Below, piece after piece: positions 1-6,838 of a stretch of DNA of 9,618 bases (within the stretch, counting starts at the first letter, position 1; the number at the start of each line of letters is the position of its first letter). A program made the position numbers and the translations under genes. The notes under the pieces are model-generated. The model had not been told where the DNA came from, did not search any database, and was given only the letters and a program-made list of their open reading frames with translations. Origin of the DNA: Gemmatimonadota bacterium (GTDB taxonomy: Bacteria > Gemmatimonadota > Gemmatimonadetes > Longimicrobiales > Gaopeijiaceae); NCBI GenBank assembly GCA_015492755.1, contig WGEM01000497.1, positions 1-9,618 of the forward strand. The letters run 5' to 3'.

Positions 1-8
1 GTAGGAGG

Positions 9-572
9 ATGGCTAGCGAGGTGCCGGCGGATCGTTCCGTAGTCCTGGTCCGCGAGATGATCCGGGAACTGGAACCAGCGCAGCAGGCACTTCTCTACAA
101 CTGGGCCGTGCGGATGATGGCGGTGCGGGCCTCGAAACGGTCGCGCGTCGCCAAGGCCGTAGCTGCGGTGAGGCTGTCGGCTCGAGCGACTGTCCTGAAA
201 CCCGTATTCCTCGAGCTTCGCCGCCGGCTCCTGGAGCTGGGGATCCGATCCAAGCGCCTCCTCTGGGACGACCGCAACTGGGCCGCCCGGTTGGGTCTGG
301 CGGGAATGGCCGGCGCGGCGGCCCTCACCGGAGGCCAGTGGGCCGGCATCGCGGCGCTCGGGGGGGCCATCGGGGTTCCGCTCTGGATGCTTACAGGCGC
401 AGGAGGCACCGTACTGGGCGCCATCATCGATGAGCTGGAGGGGATGATTTCGGATCCCTCCGTGCCGGCGGACGCCATCCCCGTCGACTGGGTGGAGGTG
501 GACCGGATCCTGGAGGGGAGCGACGACGACGAGCCACGCCTCCTGGCGGAGCCGGACGACGACGAGGCGTGA
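9..572 (+). CDS. Hypothetical small membrane-associated protein with basic middle and acidic tail
   Basis: I do not recognise this 187-residue protein. Residues 10-40 look helical and amphipathic. Residues 39-84 are strongly basic (many Arg/Lys). Residues 92-141 are Gly/Ala-rich and hydrophobic, enough for one or two membrane helices. The last 18 residues are acidic, with two Asp-rich clusters. The coding frame has the expected G/C third positions, which supports it as real. The start is uncertain: AGGAGG at 3-8 directly abuts the ATG at 9, too close for a normal ribosome site, and the frame is open to the left edge. The true start could therefore lie outside the window, or be the GTG at 21 (12 nt from AGGAGG) or the ATG at 57. 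The gene is followed by a palindromic terminator-like element, which separates it from the acyl-CoA synthetase. No function is proposed. Confidence 0.65.
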   Translation: MASEVPADRSVVLVREMIRELEPAQQALLYNWAVRMMAVRASKRSRVAKAVAAVRLSARATVLKPVFLELRRRLLELGIRSKRLLWDDRNWAARLGLAGMAGAAALTGGQWAGIAALGGAIGVPLWMLTGAGGTVLGAIIDELEGMISDPSVPADAIPVDWVEVDRILEGSDDDEPRLLAEPDDDEA

Positions 573-574
573 GG

Positions 575-596
575 AGACGTTTCCGCGGAAACGTCT
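575..596 (+). terminator. 22-bp perfect palindrome followed by TTCT, probable intrinsic terminator
   Basis: Positions 575-596 are a perfect inverted repeat (left arm AGACGTTTCCG) beginning 3 bp after the stop of the upstream gene. As RNA it can form a 9-bp stem with a CGCG tetraloop. A short T-rich tract (TTCT) follows on the plus strand, and no T tract follows on the minus strand. This fits a plus-strand intrinsic terminator for the small gene. Because it is perfectly palindromic and lies about 30 bp upstream of the proposed -10 of the next gene, a DNA-binding operator is the alternative. Confidence 0.55.
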
Positions 597-625
597 TTCT
601 CCCTCACCTCCCTGCTCCACGGCGC

Positions 626-638
626 TACATTTCCCCCA
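626..638 (+). promoter_or_regulatory. Candidate -10 (TACATT) giving a leaderless acyl-CoA synthetase mRNA
   Basis: TACATT at 626-631 fits the TANNNT -10 pattern. It sits 6 nt before the ATG at 638, so transcription would start at or next to the A of the start codon. There is no Shine-Dalgarno-like sequence between 597 and 637 (pyrimidine-rich, ACCTCC-like on this strand), which fits a leaderless message. No good -35 is visible at the expected distance, so the call rests on the -10 alone. Confidence 0.45.
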
Positions 639-2773
639 TGCACAACCTCGACCCCATCCTCCGGCCGCGTTCCATCGCGGTGATCGGCGCATCGCGCCAG
701 CCCCATACCATCGGCTGGCAGATCCTCGACAACCTCCTCACGCACGGCTACCAGGGCCCGGTCTACCCGGTGAATCCGAAGGCCACGGCCATCCACTCGG
801 TGCCGGCGTATCCCTCGGTGGAGGCGCTCCCCGACGGCGTGGACCTGGGCATCATCGTGGTCCCGAAGGAGCACGTCGTGGACGTGGCCCGCCGGTGCGT
901 GGCCAAGGGCATCCGCGGCCTGGTGGTGATCTCGGCGGGCTTCAAGGAGATCGGGGGCGAGGGGATCGCGCGGGAGCGGGAGCTGGTGGAGGTGGTCCGC
1001 GAGGCGGGCATCCGCATGGTGGGCCCCAACTGCCTGGGCGTCATCAACAACGACCCGGCGTTCTCCATGAACGCCACCTTCGCGCCCGCCCGGCCGCCGG
1101 TGGGTCCGGTGGGCTTCATCTCGCAGTCGGGCGCCATGGGCGTCTCGATCCTGGACTACGCCGAGAGTCTGGGCATCGGCATCTCCATGTTCGTATCCAG
1201 CGGGAACAAGGCGGACGTCAGCGGCAACGACCTCATCGAGTACTGGTACGACGATCCCAGCACCCAGGTGGTGCTCCTCTACCTGGAGGGCTTCGGCAAC
1301 CCGGCGCGCTTCGTGGAGCTGGGCCGGAAGATGACGCGCAGGAAGCCCATCTGCGTGGTGAAGTCGGGCCGTACGGGCGCCGGTGCCCGCGCCGCCGCGT
1401 CGCACACCGGCGCCCTGGCGGGCACCGAGCTGGCCACCGACGCCATCATCGCGCAGGCGGGGGCGCTGCGGGCCCAGAGCGTTAACGAGCTCTTCGATCT
1501 GGCGATGGCCTTCAGCAACCAGCCGCTGCCAGCGGGCAACCGCGTGGCCATCGTCACCAACGCCGGCGGCCCGGGCATCATCGCCGCCGACGCCTGCGAG
1601 TCCCACGGGCTGGACGTGGTGCGCCTCTCGCCGGAAACCGAGGAGAAGCTCCGGAGCCGCCTCCCGGAGGAGGCCAGCGTCAAGAACCCGGTGGACCTCA
1701 TCGCCTCGGCCACCCCCGCCTCCTACGAGTTCGCGTTGGAGTGCGTCTTCGAGGATCCCAAGGTGGACGCCGCCATCGCCGCCTTCGTGCCGCCGCTGGG
1801 GATCCAGACGCAGGACGTGGCGCAGGCGTTGGTGCGGGTGAACGCCAAGTTCCCCCACAAGCCGCTCCTGGCGGTGCTCATGGGCCGGCAGGGGCTTCCG
1901 GCGGGGCTGGCGGAGCTGCACGAGGCCAGCATCCCCGGCTACATCTTCCCCGAGTCGGCGGCGCGCGCGCTGGGCGCCATGTGGCGCTACCGCCGGATCC
2001 GGGAGCGTCCGGAGGGGCGGGTGGTGGACTTCGCCGTGGACGACGACGCCGTGACCCGCATCCTGGACGCGGCGCTGGAGGCGGGCACCGCCAAACTCTC
2101 CGAGCCCGACGCCATGCGCGTCCTGGAGGCCTACGGGATCCCCGTGCTCCCGTGGCGCTTCGTGGAGGCGGACGCGGCCGGCGCCGGAGGCCTGGCGGAG
2201 GGAGCCGTCGCAGCGGCGGCGGAGCTGGGCCTTCCGGTGGCGGTGAAGCTGGTGAGCCCCGACGTCACGCACAAGACGGAAGTGGGCGGCGTCCTCCTGG
2301 ACCTGGAAACGGAGGACGAGGTGCGCGCCGCGGTGGCGGATCTGGAGGCGCGCATCCGCGACGCCGGACACGCCCTGGACGGTGTGCTTGTACAGCGTAT
2401 GGGACCCACCGGCGGTACCGAAACCATCGTGGGCCTCACCCGCGTGCCCCGGGTGGGCGCGCTGGTGATGTTCGGGATGGGCGGGATCTACGTGGAGGTG
2501 ATGCGCGACGTGGTGCTTCGTCTGGCGCCGCTCCACGACACCGACGCCCGCGAGATGATCCGTCAGGTGAAGCTCTCCACCCTCCTGGACGGCGTCCGCG
2601 GGCAGAAGCCCCGCGACGTGGAAGCCATCGCCGAGGTGATCCTCCGGCTGAGCCAGCTCTCCCAGCGCCATCCCCGCATCGCCGAGATGGACATCAACCC
2701 GCTCCTGGCGCTGGAGTCGGGCGTGGTGGCGCTGGACGCGCGCGTCCAGGTGGAGGCGGCGGAACCGGCGTAG
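638..2773 (+). CDS. NDP-forming acyl-CoA synthetase (acetate--CoA ligase, ADP-forming, alpha-beta fusion)
   Basis: This 711-residue cytosolic enzyme belongs to the NDP-forming acyl-CoA synthetase superfamily. The family interconverts acyl-CoA plus ADP and Pi with acid, CoA and ATP through a phosphohistidine. Domains in order: CoA-binding Rossmann domain (about 5-130, opening with SIAVIGAS); succinyl-CoA-ligase-like domains (about 155-450) with ISQSGAMG at 161-168 and the phosphohistidine motif SHTGA, His256; and an ATP-grasp domain (about 487-705) with VKLVSPDVTHKTEVGGV near 537-553 and EMDINPLL at 683-690. The length is normal for the fused alpha-beta form. No GNAT acetyltransferase domain is present, so it is not a Pat-type protein acetyltransferase. 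The reading frame extends back to a GTG at 569, but the conserved family N-terminus begins at the ATG at 638 and the extension overlaps the palindrome. The substrate (acetate or another acyl group) cannot be read from sequence. It ends 12 bp from the convergent envelope-protein gene. Confidence 0.92.
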   Translation: MHNLDPILRPRSIAVIGASRQPHTIGWQILDNLLTHGYQGPVYPVNPKATAIHSVPAYPSVEALPDGVDLGIIVVPKEHVVDVARRCVAKGIRGLVVISAGFKEIGGEGIARERELVEVVREAGIRMVGPNCLGVINNDPAFSMNATFAPARPPVGPVGFISQSGAMGVSILDYAESLGIGISMFVSSGNKADVSGNDLIEYWYDDPSTQVVLLYLEGFGNPARFVELGRKMTRRKPICVVKSGRTGAGARAAASHTGALAGTELATDAIIAQAGALRAQSVNELFDLAMAFSNQPLPAGNRVAIVTNAGGPGIIAADACESHGLDVVRLSPETEEKLRSRLPEEASVKNPVDLIASATPASYEFALECVFEDPKVDAAIAAFVPPLGIQTQDVAQALVRVNAKFPHKPLLAVLMGRQGLPAGLAELHEASIPGYIFPESAARALGAMWRYRRIRERPEGRVVDFAVDDDAVTRILDAALEAGTAKLSEPDAMRVLEAYGIPVLPWRFVEADAAGAGGLAEGAVAAAAELGLPVAVKLVSPDVTHKTEVGGVLLDLETEDEVRAAVADLEARIRDAGHALDGVLVQRMGPTGGTETIVGLTRVPRVGALVMFGMGGIYVEVMRDVVLRLAPLHDTDAREMIRQVKLSTLLDGVRGQKPRDVEAIAEVILRLSQLSQRHPRIAEMDINPLLALESGVVALDARVQVEAAEPA

Positions 2774-2785
2774 GCGCCGCCGCCG

Positions 2786-3739
2786 TCAGCGCCCCACGCG
2801 GAGCGTCACGCCGGCGGTGAAGCCGTCGCGCTCCCCCTCCTCCGTGGGCCACTGACCGAAGGAGTACCGCCCGTACACCGAGCTCACGCCCACCCGGCCG
2901 GCGCGGCTGCGCGGCGTCCAGCGGAGCGTCACGGTGCCGTGCTCTCCGGCGTGCCATCCCCGGTTCACCAGCTCCTGCTCCAGCCCGAAGGTGCGGTAGA
3001 GCGCCCCGTCGGCCTGGAGCTGCACGCGCTCCAGCCAGGGCGCCAGGAAGTCCAGGCGCTGGTTCCAGTACGCCTGCACGCTCCAGCGGCCGTGGGTGCG
3101 GGCCGCCACACCCAGCGCGTCGCGCGCGTCGGAGGCGAAGGGCCGCACCGCGTCCAGGCGCGCCACCACCGACGGGAGGATCCTCCTCCAGTCGCCGGCG
3201 TTGATCCCCCAGCGCAGATCCAGGCCCACGGTGCCCAGGTGCTCCCGCCACGCCGAGTCGCTCTCGTAGCCCGCCACCACCATCGCCTCCACGAAGCCGC
3301 GGTTGGTACCGGGATGCGCGCGGGACCACGCCAGGAGTTCGTCGGGGCTCAGGTTCCGGGGCGCCCGGGGCGGCGGCGTGGAGAGCGAAACCGAGAGGCC
3401 GGCGCCGGCGCGGAGGGTGTTGGCGTCGGGCACGCGGTGATCGCGGTCCAGCGGCACCAGCGCGTCGGCCTGCAGGTGGAGGACCCACGACCGGGGGTAG
3501 CCCCCCTCCGCTCGGCGGCCGTGCCCCGTGCGGCAGCCGCCGGCGGTGGCGCGTACGCCCAGCCCTCTGCCCTCGGGCGTGGCCACGAAGGCGGGTCCCG
3601 CGCCCCACCCGAATCCGCCCCCGTCGCACACCCAGAGCGCCTCCGCGTCGGTCTGGGCCCGGGCGGCCGCGGGGCCTGCCAGCGCCACCACCGACGCCAG
3701 CACGCCGCCGGCCCACCACACCCTCCTCACCCTCCTCAT
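2786..3739 (-). CDS. Secreted or outer-membrane hypothetical protein, last gene of a coupled operon
   Basis: A 317-residue protein of unknown function. Residues 1-29 form a signal peptide: basic start with four Arg in the first six residues, a hydrophobic stretch, and AAARA-Q as the likely cleavage region. The mature part has two cysteines early on (WVCDGG and GGCRTG). It contains repeated short alternating hydrophobic/polar strands rich in Trp, Tyr and Arg, ending SVYGRYSFGQW then FTAGVTLRVGR. This suggests beta structure, perhaps an outer-membrane barrel or surface protein. The final residue is Arg rather than the aromatic typical of barrels, so localisation is uncertain. The ATG at 3739 overlaps the stop of the upstream hydrolase gene as ATGA, so it is probably translationally coupled. 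AGGAGG lies just inside the gene and a GTG at codon 7 is a possible alternative start, but using it would remove the basic signal-peptide N-region. The same frame is open upstream to 4129, but that part is the shadow of the hydrolase. Confidence 0.75.
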   Translation of the reverse strand: MRRVRRVWWAGGVLASVVALAGPAAARAQTDAEALWVCDGGGFGWGAGPAFVATPEGRGLGVRATAGGCRTGHGRRAEGGYPRSWVLHLQADALVPLDRDHRVPDANTLRAGAGLSVSLSTPPPRAPRNLSPDELLAWSRAHPGTNRGFVEAMVVAGYESDSAWREHLGTVGLDLRWGINAGDWRRILPSVVARLDAVRPFASDARDALGVAARTHGRWSVQAYWNQRLDFLAPWLERVQLQADGALYRTFGLEQELVNRGWHAGEHGTVTLRWTPRSRAGRVGVSSVYGRYSFGQWPTEEGERDGFTAGVTLRVGR

Positions 3740-5481
3740 GCGATCACGTCCGGATAGTCGATGATCTGGTTCAGCGTCACCGCCACCTCGCAGAAGCGCA
3801 TCCGGCCCTCCCGGAAGACATCGATGAAGACCTCCACCGCCGAGGCGAAGTCGTGCGCGCCGCGAAAGCCCATCCCCTGTTCGGCGAAGTCCACGAAGCG
3901 CCGCGCCATGTCCCGGCAGCGTCCGCCGAAGTTGGGGTCGGCGGGATCGTAGTAGGGCAGATCTCGGAGCCTCCGGGTCCGGTTGGCGAGGTAGCCCTCC
4001 TCCGCCTGGCGCGCACTGAGAAACTGCCCCAGGAACTGGTAGGTGTCGCGCACCGCCTGCCGGTGGAAGTCCCAGTCGGGCGGGTCGCGGCGCACGTGGA
4101 AAGGCTCCGCCACGGCGCGGGCCAGCCACGCGGCGGGCGCGTCGCCGACGTCGTCGCGGTGCGCCGCCATGTGCCGCACGAAGTTCCGGATGTTGGCGCG
4201 CCAGCCCGCCGGGTCATCGCCCTCCAGCCCCACGAAGCGCCGCGGTCCCTCCACGGTGATGGCGTCCCACGCAGTCCCGGCGCCCTCCCGCCAGAGCGTC
4301 CAGTAGCGCTCGAAGGGCATGTCCAGACGTAGCAGCCAGGCGTCGGTGCCGAAGAGGATCCGGGGCCCCACCTCCGGATCGGCGACGAGTTCGCGCAGCG
4401 TCTTGAAGTATGTATCGAACTGCGACTCGTGTTCGGGCTCGAACATGGCCACGTGCTTCGCCAGATCGGTATACACACCCGGGTAGCGCTTCATGAACTC
4501 CAGAATCGTCCGACCCCAGTTGTCTTCCGGGCGCGCGTCGGGTTGCTCGGGAGGCGGCCAGTTCTCGCCCAGGCAGTGTCGGCGGCCCAGCGCCTCCCAT
4601 CCACCGAAGTGTGCGAAACATACACGCAATCCCTCGAAGTCACGGAGCACGTCCGTCCACTGGATCGGGTTGCAGAGCTCGATGGCCTCGCGGGTGCGAA
4701 AGAAACCCCCGTGCCCGCAGTGCAGGAGCACCGGGAGCTCGCGCTCCAGGCAGTACGTGTAGACGCGGCGCATCTCTGGACTGTCCACCGAGTATCCCAG
4801 TGAGGGATAGAGCTTGACCCCGACGAACCCCTTCTCCTCCACCGCGCGCCGGAGCTCGTCGAAGTGTCCCGGACGCTCCGGGTGCAGGCCGAAAAAGGGG
4901 AGGATGCGCCCGGGGCGCTGGAGCGCCGCCTCGGCGGTGCCCTCGATCTGGGCCAGATAGCGCCGGCGGTCCTGCTCCAGCTCGGGCGCGCCGAAGATGT
5001 CCATCATGAGCGCCACCATGACGTCGTCACGCTCCATGTGCGCCAGGAGGTCGTCCGCCACATCGGTGATGGTGGGCTTCATGGACTGCCGAAGCGTCTG
5101 GATGACATCGACGACCGTGTCCACCAGCCCCTCCGCCTCCACGGCGTCCAGCGCCGAGGTGATGAACTCGCTGGCCCGCCGCACCACCACGTCGTCCAGG
5201 CTCGAATCCATACCGAGTTCGAAGGGCGTGCCCCGAAGGCGTGCGCGGGCGGCCTCGCTGAGGCTGGGCACCCCCATGAAGCGGTGGATGAGCCGCTCCA
5301 GGAGGCGGACCTCGTCCAGGTATTCGGGACGGTCGAGCTGCTCATAGAGGAGGTCGCCCACCGCGTCGGCCAGCGGTTTCGGCACGCCTCTGTACTCCAG
5401 CCGCTGCGTGATGACGCGCACCGCCTCCCGGCTCAGGATGGAGTAGAGGGTGAAGACGTGGGTGTGGACGTCGATGCGCAT
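3736..5481 (-). CDS. Amidohydrolase-2-type metal-dependent hydrolase, unusually long
   Basis: A 581-residue protein with the metal-binding signature of the TIM-barrel amidohydrolase superfamily (Amidohydro_2-like). It has HTH at residues 6-8 right at the N-terminus, a conserved Lys in GVKLYPS (Lys223), LLHCGH with His254, AHFGG with His291, and GTDAW with Asp380. Together these form a plausible complete metal site. Family members hydrolyse C-N bonds or decarboxylate small ring compounds; the substrate here is unknown. Typical members are about 280-400 residues. The excess here is an acidic helical insert between strand 1 and the barrel core (about 40-190) and a long C-terminal region (about 395-581). 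No signal peptide is seen, so it is probably cytoplasmic. Its ATG overlaps the upstream stop as TGATG. GAGGTG at 5487-5492 gives a ribosome site 5 nt before the start, inside the upstream gene. The downstream envelope gene overlaps its stop by 4 nt. Confidence 0.82.
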   Translation of the reverse strand: MRIDVHTHVFTLYSILSREAVRVITQRLEYRGVPKPLADAVGDLLYEQLDRPEYLDEVRLLERLIHRFMGVPSLSEAARARLRGTPFELGMDSSLDDVVVRRASEFITSALDAVEAEGLVDTVVDVIQTLRQSMKPTITDVADDLLAHMERDDVMVALMMDIFGAPELEQDRRRYLAQIEGTAEAALQRPGRILPFFGLHPERPGHFDELRRAVEEKGFVGVKLYPSLGYSVDSPEMRRVYTYCLERELPVLLHCGHGGFFRTREAIELCNPIQWTDVLRDFEGLRVCFAHFGGWEALGRRHCLGENWPPPEQPDARPEDNWGRTILEFMKRYPGVYTDLAKHVAMFEPEHESQFDTYFKTLRELVADPEVGPRILFGTDAWLLRLDMPFERYWTLWREGAGTAWDAITVEGPRRFVGLEGDDPAGWRANIRNFVRHMAAHRDDVGDAPAAWLARAVAEPFHVRRDPPDWDFHRQAVRDTYQFLGQFLSARQAEEGYLANRTRRLRDLPYYDPADPNFGGRCRDMARRFVDFAEQGMGFRGAHDFASAVEVFIDVFREGRMRFCEVAVTLNQIIDYPDVIA

Positions 5482-6437
5482 CAGCGCACCTCGAAGGTGA
5501 CCGTGGCGGTGGCGGTGGCCCGCGCCATGTCACGCACCGTGAAGACGTAGTCCTGCGCCGCCGACGCAGTGCGCGGCGTGCCGGAGAGGACACCGGTGAG
5601 GGGATCCAGCGAGAGCCCCGGCGGGAGCTTCGGCTCGACGCTCCAGGAGTAGGGGGGCCTCCCGCCCTTCGCCTCCAGACGAGCGGTGTACGCGCGCCCC
5701 ACGGCGGCGGGCCGGAGCGCGGTGGTGGTGATGGTGAGCTCCGTAGGTGCCGGGTCTTCCAGCTTTCCGCCGCGGGTGTCTCTCGGACTGAAGAGCGCCA
5801 CGAAGACCTCGCGCAGCTTGAGGAGCGTCTTGTCGTAGAAGAGCCCCGCCAGCGCCGAGACCGCCACCAGCCCCCACGGCGCCGCGCCGCCGTCGAACTG
5901 CACGCCGGTGCCCGCCAGGAAGCCGGCTCGGACCACCGCGTAGAGGATGAACGCAGAGCCCGCACCCAGATACGGCGCCATCCAGTAGTGGAGGAACCAG
6001 CTCCGGGTGAGCTTCCCCTCCCCGCGGTACGACGCCAGCGACTGCCCCGCCGCCAGCGTGCCGCCCAGCCCGCCGATGAGGAGCACCAGGAGAGCCAGGC
6101 GTCCCTCCCCGCTGAGGGGACGGCTCGCACCCCACGGGGGATCCCACGTCACGTCCGGCGGCGGAGTCGGGTTCGCGGCATCACCTGCAGGCGCGTCCTC
6201 CGTCACCACGGAGGCGCCGCCCTCCGGCGCCTCGGCGGTCCACACCGTCCAGAAGGTCCAGCCCCCGAAGGCCAGAATCACCATGAGGTAGGCGGTGAGG
6301 ACGACGACCGCCCACCGGGCCATGGGCACCTTGGGCGCACTCGCGGGATCGGAGGCCGCGGCACCGCCCCGGAACGTCCGCCAGAGTCTGTGGCTCCAGC
6401 GTCGCGGCGCGGAGGGCTGAGGCATTGTCGGTGTCAT
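5481..6437 (-). CDS. Four-helix membrane protein with C-terminal putative Ig (He_PIG-like) domain
   Basis: A 318-residue inner-membrane protein, first gene of the three-gene operon. The basic N-terminus is followed by TM1 (about 42-66), a Pro/Ala/Asp-rich loop (67-110), TM2 (113-133), a basic loop with YRGEGKLTRSW, TM3 (152-174) and TM4 (187-203). An amphipathic segment YDKTLLKLREVFVALF follows. From recall, this TM2-TM4-plus-KLREVF block resembles one found in other bacterial proteins carrying C-terminal IPT/TIG or Ig-like domains. Residues about 235-317 form a putative Ig domain of the He_PIG type, recognised by GGRPPYSWS, LPPGLSLDPLTGVLSGTP and DYVFTVRD. Function is unknown; an envelope scaffold or sensor role is a guess. 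The start is the ATG at 6437, with GGGGGG 7 nt upstream as a weak ribosome site; a second ATG four codons on is possible. The stop overlaps the hydrolase start by one base. Confidence 0.8.
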   Translation of the reverse strand: MTPTMPQPSAPRRWSHRLWRTFRGGAAASDPASAPKVPMARWAVVVLTAYLMVILAFGGWTFWTVWTAEAPEGGASVVTEDAPAGDAANPTPPPDVTWDPPWGASRPLSGEGRLALLVLLIGGLGGTLAAGQSLASYRGEGKLTRSWFLHYWMAPYLGAGSAFILYAVVRAGFLAGTGVQFDGGAAPWGLVAVSALAGLFYDKTLLKLREVFVALFSPRDTRGGKLEDPAPTELTITTTALRPAAVGRAYTARLEAKGGRPPYSWSVEPKLPPGLSLDPLTGVLSGTPRTASAAQDYVFTVRDMARATATATVTFEVR

Positions 6438-6481
6438 GGGACGGCCCCCCGGTGGGAGTGGAGGAGGGGGAGGCTACCCGC

Positions 6482-6510
6482 AGCGTAGTGCTCCGGTGCG
6501 CGGAGAGCAA
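6482..6510 (-). promoter_or_regulatory. Candidate promoter for the three-gene minus-strand operon
   Basis: Read on the minus strand, TTGCTC (6505-6510) and TACGCT (6482-6487) are separated by 17 bp, matching TTG and TANNNT of a sigma-70-like promoter. The start would lie near 6475, giving a leader of about 38 nt before the ATG at 6437. The match is partial (3/6 in each hexamer). Confidence 0.35.
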
Positions 6511-6522
6511 GAAGAATCTTCC

Positions 6523-6552
6523 TTGACAAGCGCCTCCAGTGGCGGGGAGACT
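6523..6552 (+). promoter_or_regulatory. Candidate promoter of the interrupted membrane-protein gene
   Basis: TTGACA at 6523-6528 is a perfect -35 consensus on the plus strand, in an otherwise GC-rich region and upstream of the ATG at 6588. The best downstream partner is GAGACT (6547-6552, 18-bp spacer), a weak -10. No clear ribosome site precedes the ATG (AAAGAACCCCCC). Confidence 0.25.
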
Positions 6553-6667
6553 CCTCTGCGACAGCCCCCGCCAACAAAGAACCCCCCATGACCGACGACG
6601 CTTCCGCCAGCACGACGCCCATCCACCTGTGGATCGTGGGCGCGCTGGCGCTCCTCTGGAATGCCGT

Positions 6668-6699
6668 AGGAGCCTGTCCGAGTAAAGGAGTGGGCCGCG
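6668..6699 (+). repeat. Left terminal inverted repeat
   Basis: Begins AGGAGCCTGTCCGAGTAA and ends GGGCCGCG plus one base. It matches the reverse complement of 6943-6974 at 29 of 32 positions. The three differences are at 6686, 6687 and 6691; the final base pair also lies at the border with the left internal arm. Confidence 0.88.
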
Positions 6700-6801
6700 C
6701 ACGTGGTGCGTTCGCGTGTTCAGTCAAGGAGCGCCGACGAGGCGTAGCAGCGCTACGGCGAGGAGAAGCGACGATGGATCAACCGCGAACCCACCACGTG
6801 C
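6699..6801 (+). repeat. Left internal self-complementary arm of the element
   Basis: GCACGTGGTGCGTTCGCG (6699-6716) pairs with 6784-6801 at 17 of 18 positions. At the apex CGTAGC (6743-6748) pairs perfectly with GCTACG (6752-6757) across a 3-nt loop. The arm abuts the left terminal repeat with no gap. Confidence 0.75.
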
Positions 6802-6838
6802 CCGTCCACCTGCAGGACCATGACATCGAAGATTGTGG

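Larger units (their letters stand above)
6438..6587. other. Divergent intergenic region
   Basis: This 150-bp gap lies between the minus-strand operon and the divergent broken membrane-protein gene. It contains a G-rich plus-strand run (6451-6473, five G-runs of two or more) and candidate promoters for both directions, described separately. No small reading frame or RNA gene is evident. Confidence 0.6.

Noticed and set aside
569..637. N-terminal extension of the acyl-CoA synthetase from GTG 569
   Set aside because: The extra 23 residues are encoded across the palindrome and the promoter, and the family N-terminus begins at the ATG at 638.
95..2671. Very long minus-strand open frame (858 codons)
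   Set aside because: It lies antisense to the clearly homologous acyl-CoA synthetase and the upstream gene. Its product is His/Arg/Gly-rich with no domain, as expected of a shadow frame in GC-rich DNA.
2773..2793. GGCGC/GCGCC hairpin between the convergent synthetase and secreted-protein genes as a bidirectional terminator
   Set aside because: Only a 5-bp stem with an 11-nt loop, overlapping both stop codons and without a T tract; expected by chance at this GC content.
3740..4129. Upstream extension of the secreted protein gene to 4129
   Set aside because: That stretch is an Arg/Pro/Gly-rich shadow of the hydrolase gene. The signal peptide begins at the ATG at 3739, which overlaps the hydrolase stop.
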